DNA from: Folioceros fuciformis
Taxonomy: Eukaryota > Anthocerotophyta > Anthocerotopsida > Anthocerotales
Assembly: GCA_049999805.1 (NCBI GenBank)
Contig: JBNGIO010006479.1
Location: 1 to 20,334 of the forward strand
DNA: 20,334 bases
Direction: 5' to 3'
A program made the translations under genes and the position numbers. The number at the start of each line of letters is the position of its first letter. The first letter of the stretch is position 1. The notes beneath the pieces were generated by a model. It did not search any database and was not told the DNA's origin. It saw only the letters and a list, made by a program, of their open reading frames with translations. This document shows positions 17,545 to 20,334 of the stretch, in pieces.

Positions 17545-18784
17545 TTAAGTATTGTACCATACATACGTACTCATATCCAGAGAGACCCCCATGCATTTGC
17601 CATTCAACCCTCCTTTCTCTGCCACCAAATCCCCGGGCTCTTCTTCCATGCTGTTGATCAGGCAAATCCTCCCATAAAATTTCCACCTTACTCCCATTGC
17701 TAGCTGACCTCTCCTGGCTGGGCAAGGTTGGGGCCTTGGGGTCCTTTCCTCCTCCACTAGCCGCCTGTTGTTAAGGACCATCACTGGTTCTTCCTCCACC
17801 CAAGCTTGTGCCTCCTCTTCCGTGAGCTCCTTCAAGACTACTTCCATATAACAAGAGGTTAATCCCCATATCTAGAAACAATGGAAGAAGCATCCATTAT
17901 GGGTCCTCACTTGTGGACGGTGGGCCCTGGTCCCTCCTCTGACTGTCTACTCTCTGCCCACCAAGGATGATGGAGTGCCTCCTGTCGCTCTGCCTGCAGT
18001 TGTCTCCAATCCAGTCATCCTAGTGCGAATAGGGGTTTAAGCAACCCCAGTTGCTGGTTCCACGATTGTCGCTGCTTCCCCGACCACGGTAGGACTTTCT
18101 ACTACCGGAGTCGTCTCTCCCCTACCAGTAGCGGCTTCTGCTACCTCGGTTGTGGACTTGCTGTTCTATTTGACCTTGCCCTTCCCCTTCACTCAGTTTT
18201 TGGGCCTCATCCCGTTCCCGTTTGTAACAGTCCACTAGCTTCCAGACCTTCTCCACAATGGCTAGTTCCTGCTTTTATGCCCATAGCAACTCTTGCACCA
18301 GGCCCGGGTTCGCATAATTCCAGTGTTTTACGCAGCTTCTCCACCAGATCCCTTGCCCGGGCCCTCCAGTGGTCCATGCTGGACTAGAGGGCAATCTCGA
18401 CTTGTGCCGTGGGTCCAGATGTGATGTTCCTGCAAGAATCAACCGCCGTTAGCTCAGCCGCTGCTTCCGCCATCCGTTGCCGCTCCAGGGTTTGCTTGCG
18501 CTCCACCACCACCGCCTGAGCCCACTTCTCACAGCCTCGCGTTTTCTCGAGCCTGTTAGGAGATGGCCGTTGTTGCAGTGCCTGTTGGCTCCTCCCTGGT
18601 CATTGCGTTCACCCAGTTCAGCCTGGATGCTTGCCCGTCCGTTTGCCCACATTCTGCTCCCCGACACCACTTCAGTCATGGTTGCGCTCCCCTTCGAAAA
18701 TGCACCCAAGACACTTGGACTTCCTCTTAGGGCTTCCATGTTCCAAAAGTCGTTCCTGTTTCTATGACCACTACCGGCTTCCAC
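17545..18784 (-). pseudogene. Decayed coding sequence, coiled-coil rich; possible LTR-element gag
   Basis: Minus-strand frames here are rich in Glu, Arg, Gln and Ala but shift phase repeatedly. Examples are RASIQAELGERNDQ (about 18600), VERKQTLERQRMAEAAAE (about 18500), DHWRARARDLVEKLRKTLEL (about 18370) and, at 17847-17545, MEVVLKELTEEEAQAWVEEE. Such charged helices are common in gag-like proteins of plant LTR elements, but no zinc knuckle, protease or RT is visible, so the assignment is tentative. A TATA-like box sits 160 bp upstream at 18943-18955. CTACCGG words recur near 18770-18800 and 18095-18150. Confidence 0.35.
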
Positions 18785-18942
18785 TACCGGTTGCGCCTTC
18801 TACGACCGCTTTCCCCATTCCATCACCGTCGTCGGGCTTCGACTACCTCCCTTCTCATACTAAGTGCACACACATACCATGACACTCTACTCCCGGTTCA
18901 ACCTCAGTCACAAAATGACTCTGTCTATGGGGTCCCCCCCTT

Positions 18943-18955
18943 ATATAGGCTTTTG
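18943..18955 (-). promoter_or_regulatory. TATA-like box, probable LTR promoter
   Basis: The minus strand reads CCTATATAAGGGGGGG, much like the promoter of plant LTR retrotransposons. The coiled-coil remnants start about 160 bp downstream. A CCTTGG/GGCCTTT repeat lies just upstream. No LTR ends were found. Confidence 0.45.
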
Positions 18956-19068
18956 CGAATTGTTCAAAGGCCAAAGGCCAAGGAACAATCAGCCCCTCTG
19001 GTCCAAGGACCAGTTATTGGTTAAACCAAACCTAAAACTAAAAACTCATAGGCCAAGGAACTTTTAAG

Positions 19069-19076
19069 TATAAATA
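19069..19076 (+). promoter_or_regulatory. TATA box candidate
   Basis: AAGTATAAATACCTCGG lies about 140 bp upstream of a copia gag remnant on the same strand, as an LTR promoter would. Confidence 0.35.
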
Positions 19077-19211
19077 CCTCGGCCTACTCACAACCTAACT
19101 CGATTTCACACCAGACTTGGCAAAAAAAACAAAAAATCACTCCAACGCACACCTCAACAGGGAGTTCCTAGTCATCAAATCGTTCACACTAGCTACCAGA
19201 CCTTTGTCTCC

Positions 19212-19394
19212 TTGCAAAATCAAGCAAAGAGACATGTTCACCAAGCTACTCGATTGGGTCAATTGCCCAATATTACTGTCTCCGAGATCGTTGGAGCTCT
19301 TTTGCAAGAGGAAGCTACCAAGTTCAACGTTGGTATGTCGAACCTCGGGGGAGATCGGGTCATGTTCATCGCCAAAGGACAATCCACATTTTAG
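19212..19394 (+). pseudogene. gag: Copia gag remnant
   Basis: The frame has no ATG. It reads LPNITVSEIVGALLQEEATK then GDRVMFIAKGQSTF and stops at TAG 19392-19394. IVGALLQEE matches the conserved segment before the Gag zinc knuckle, also seen at 1045-1080 (IIGALYQQE) and in the minus-strand gag (VIGALLQEK). The upstream core and downstream knuckle are missing or scrambled. It is a short relic of another copia insertion. Confidence 0.6.
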
Positions 19395-19747
19395 CGCAAG
19401 AATTCCAACAACGCGCGTAAAAGCAACTGACCAGGTCAATTTAAGCTTCCTTCCTTCCCTCACAGATTTTGACACGACGACAAGGAAAGACATCGTGACC
19501 ATGTTGCAACGGACTTGGGGGTTCACCCAACAGCATCCCACCGGTAGACAAGTGCCACGCAAGATACTTGGCATGCTCTTTCCTCATCCTGGCCAATCCA
19601 ATGGCATTTACCTTGATACCACACATCGCCTTACGCCACGTCGTGCCATGCCATGCCATGCCCATCCTTGGGGCCACCTTGCTAGCCACACAAGCAACCA
19701 CCTCCATTAAAACCGTGGTTGTTTTCCGACCTTGACGCCTTGGGTGA
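19395..19747. other. Stretch without a recognisable gene
   Basis: No known motif. A short CCATG microsatellite (three to four units) lies at 19644-19662. Open frames on both strands overlap and probably reflect low stop density. Confidence 0.4.
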
Positions 19748-20044
19748 GGCCTCCGGAGGCTAAACAGGTCAGCCAATAACTTCAACTACATTTACAATCA
19801 ACATGATAAACGCACACAAATTTATGTCAAGTCCAATGGACCTTGTCTTGGGCAACTTGCTTTCCGCATTCGGCAGAAACTACACATTGAGGATATGCAG
19901 CCTATCCAACAATTGAGGACAGGTCTAGGCTTCAAGGATTACATTATTAAAAAGGAGTTGGGGATTCCATCCACCAAAAGGAGGAACAGCCACGAAAAGA
20001 GACGAAGGCCGAAACATACTAGCTTCTTCAAATATTATTTTTGA
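19748..20044 (+). CDS. 98-codon open frame with basic C-terminus, partial, unknown
   Basis: The frame opens after TGA 19745-19747 and ends at TGA 20042-20044, with no ATG before MQPIQQL (codon about 51), so it may be a last exon or a truncated gene. It reads NFNYIYNQHDKRTQIYVKS, then LGQLAFRIRQKLHIEDM, GLGFKDYIIKKELGIP and a basic tail STKRRNSHEKRRRPKHT that resembles a nuclear localisation or nucleic-acid-binding segment. Residue use looks protein-like. I do not recognise the family. It may belong to a retroelement, given the gag remnant 350 bp upstream, or be a stray host exon. Confidence 0.3.
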   Translation, partial: GLRRLNRSANNFNYIYNQHDKRTQIYVKSNGPCLGQLAFRIRQKLHIEDMQPIQQLRTGLGFKDYIIKKELGIPSTKRRNSHEKRRRPKHTSFFKYYF

Positions 20045-20100
20045 TAACTACTTACCTACTACCACATGTGCTGAAGTCCGTGGGCCTATACTTGCATTTG

Positions 20101-20334
20101 TTTTGAAAAATTGCATTCGCCAGGGCCTACAGTTGTCCTGTTTTGAAAGTCAAAAACTACATTTGTGAAGCCTGCAGTTGGACTAGTCTCTTTCTTTGAA
20201 AAACTGCATTCGCCACACTTACATTCGTCCTTGGTCAAAAAGACTACATAGGCCAACACCCTTTGCAGATCGATGGAGCATTTGTCCTTGTTTTAAAATA
20301 TTGCATTTATCATACCTACATTTGTCCTTGCTTT
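20101..20334. repeat. Degenerate tandem repeat, ~95-bp period, open at window end
   Basis: TTTTGAAAAATTGCATTCGC (20101), a near copy beginning CTTTGAAAAACTGCATTCGC (20194) and TTTTAAAATATTGCATTTAT (20291) are 93-97 bp apart. Each is followed by CCTACAGTTGTCCT-like or CTTACATTCGTCCTT-like words. Weaker half-unit copies near 20141 and 20236 suggest a basic unit of about 47 bp. Confidence 0.75.

Noticed and set aside
19137-19574. 145-codon minus-strand frame
   Set aside because: No recognised motif, and the plus strand here carries a gag motif (IVGALLQEE).
20101-20334. CRISPR-like array
   Set aside because: Repeats are diverged along their whole length with no unique spacers, and the DNA is eukaryotic.

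Overview
The window looks like nuclear DNA of a land plant. It holds several decayed Ty1/copia LTR retrotransposons, one with a primer-binding site matching plant initiator tRNA-Met. It also has a pentatricopeptide-repeat (PPR) relic of the land-plant PLS type, a fragment of a plant-type PfkB sugar kinase, a fragment of a glycoside hydrolase family 31 enzyme, and GT-AG-like introns. The PPR wording (WNxxIAGYAKC) suits a moss, lycophyte or fern as well as a seed plant, so the species cannot be fixed. Two 100-base runs of N (1226-1325, 16554-16653) are assembly gaps.

Layout. 1-135 is a GC-rich array with a 21-bp period. 450-2165 is a plus-strand copia relic: gag with two in-frame stops, a gap where the zinc knuckle should be, protease, then a deletion to a polypurine tract and an LTR. 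2173-about 3560 is the 3' end of a second plus-strand copia (RNase H, polypurine tract, LTR), with an antisense coding-like segment between pol and the LTR. 3720-4290 is AT-rich with duplicated hairpins. 4300-4915 is a PPR pseudogene. 5495-12588 is a nearly complete minus-strand copia element with two LTRs of about 160 bp, PBS, gag, protease, integrase, RT and RNase H, all carrying stops or frameshifts. Between its pol and polypurine tract it also carries an antisense coding-like segment, here with a plausible intron. 12590-15080 holds degenerate repeats and plus-strand fragments of unrelated host genes (PfkB kinase, GH31). 15391-16314 (minus) is the longest undamaged reading frame: a protein with 11-residue repeats and a C-terminal region I cannot place. 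A 43-bp tandem array lies upstream of it and runs into the second gap. 16660-20334 is mostly degraded: coiled-coil-coding remnants on the minus strand below a TATA-like site, another copia gag remnant, a 98-codon open frame with a basic tail, and a degenerate tandem repeat at the right edge.

There is no operon or working pathway here. Most sequence is retrotransposon remains and captured or decayed host gene pieces. The best leads are the two antisense coding-like segments sitting at the same place in two different copia elements, and the uncharacterised repeat-containing protein at 15391-16314.
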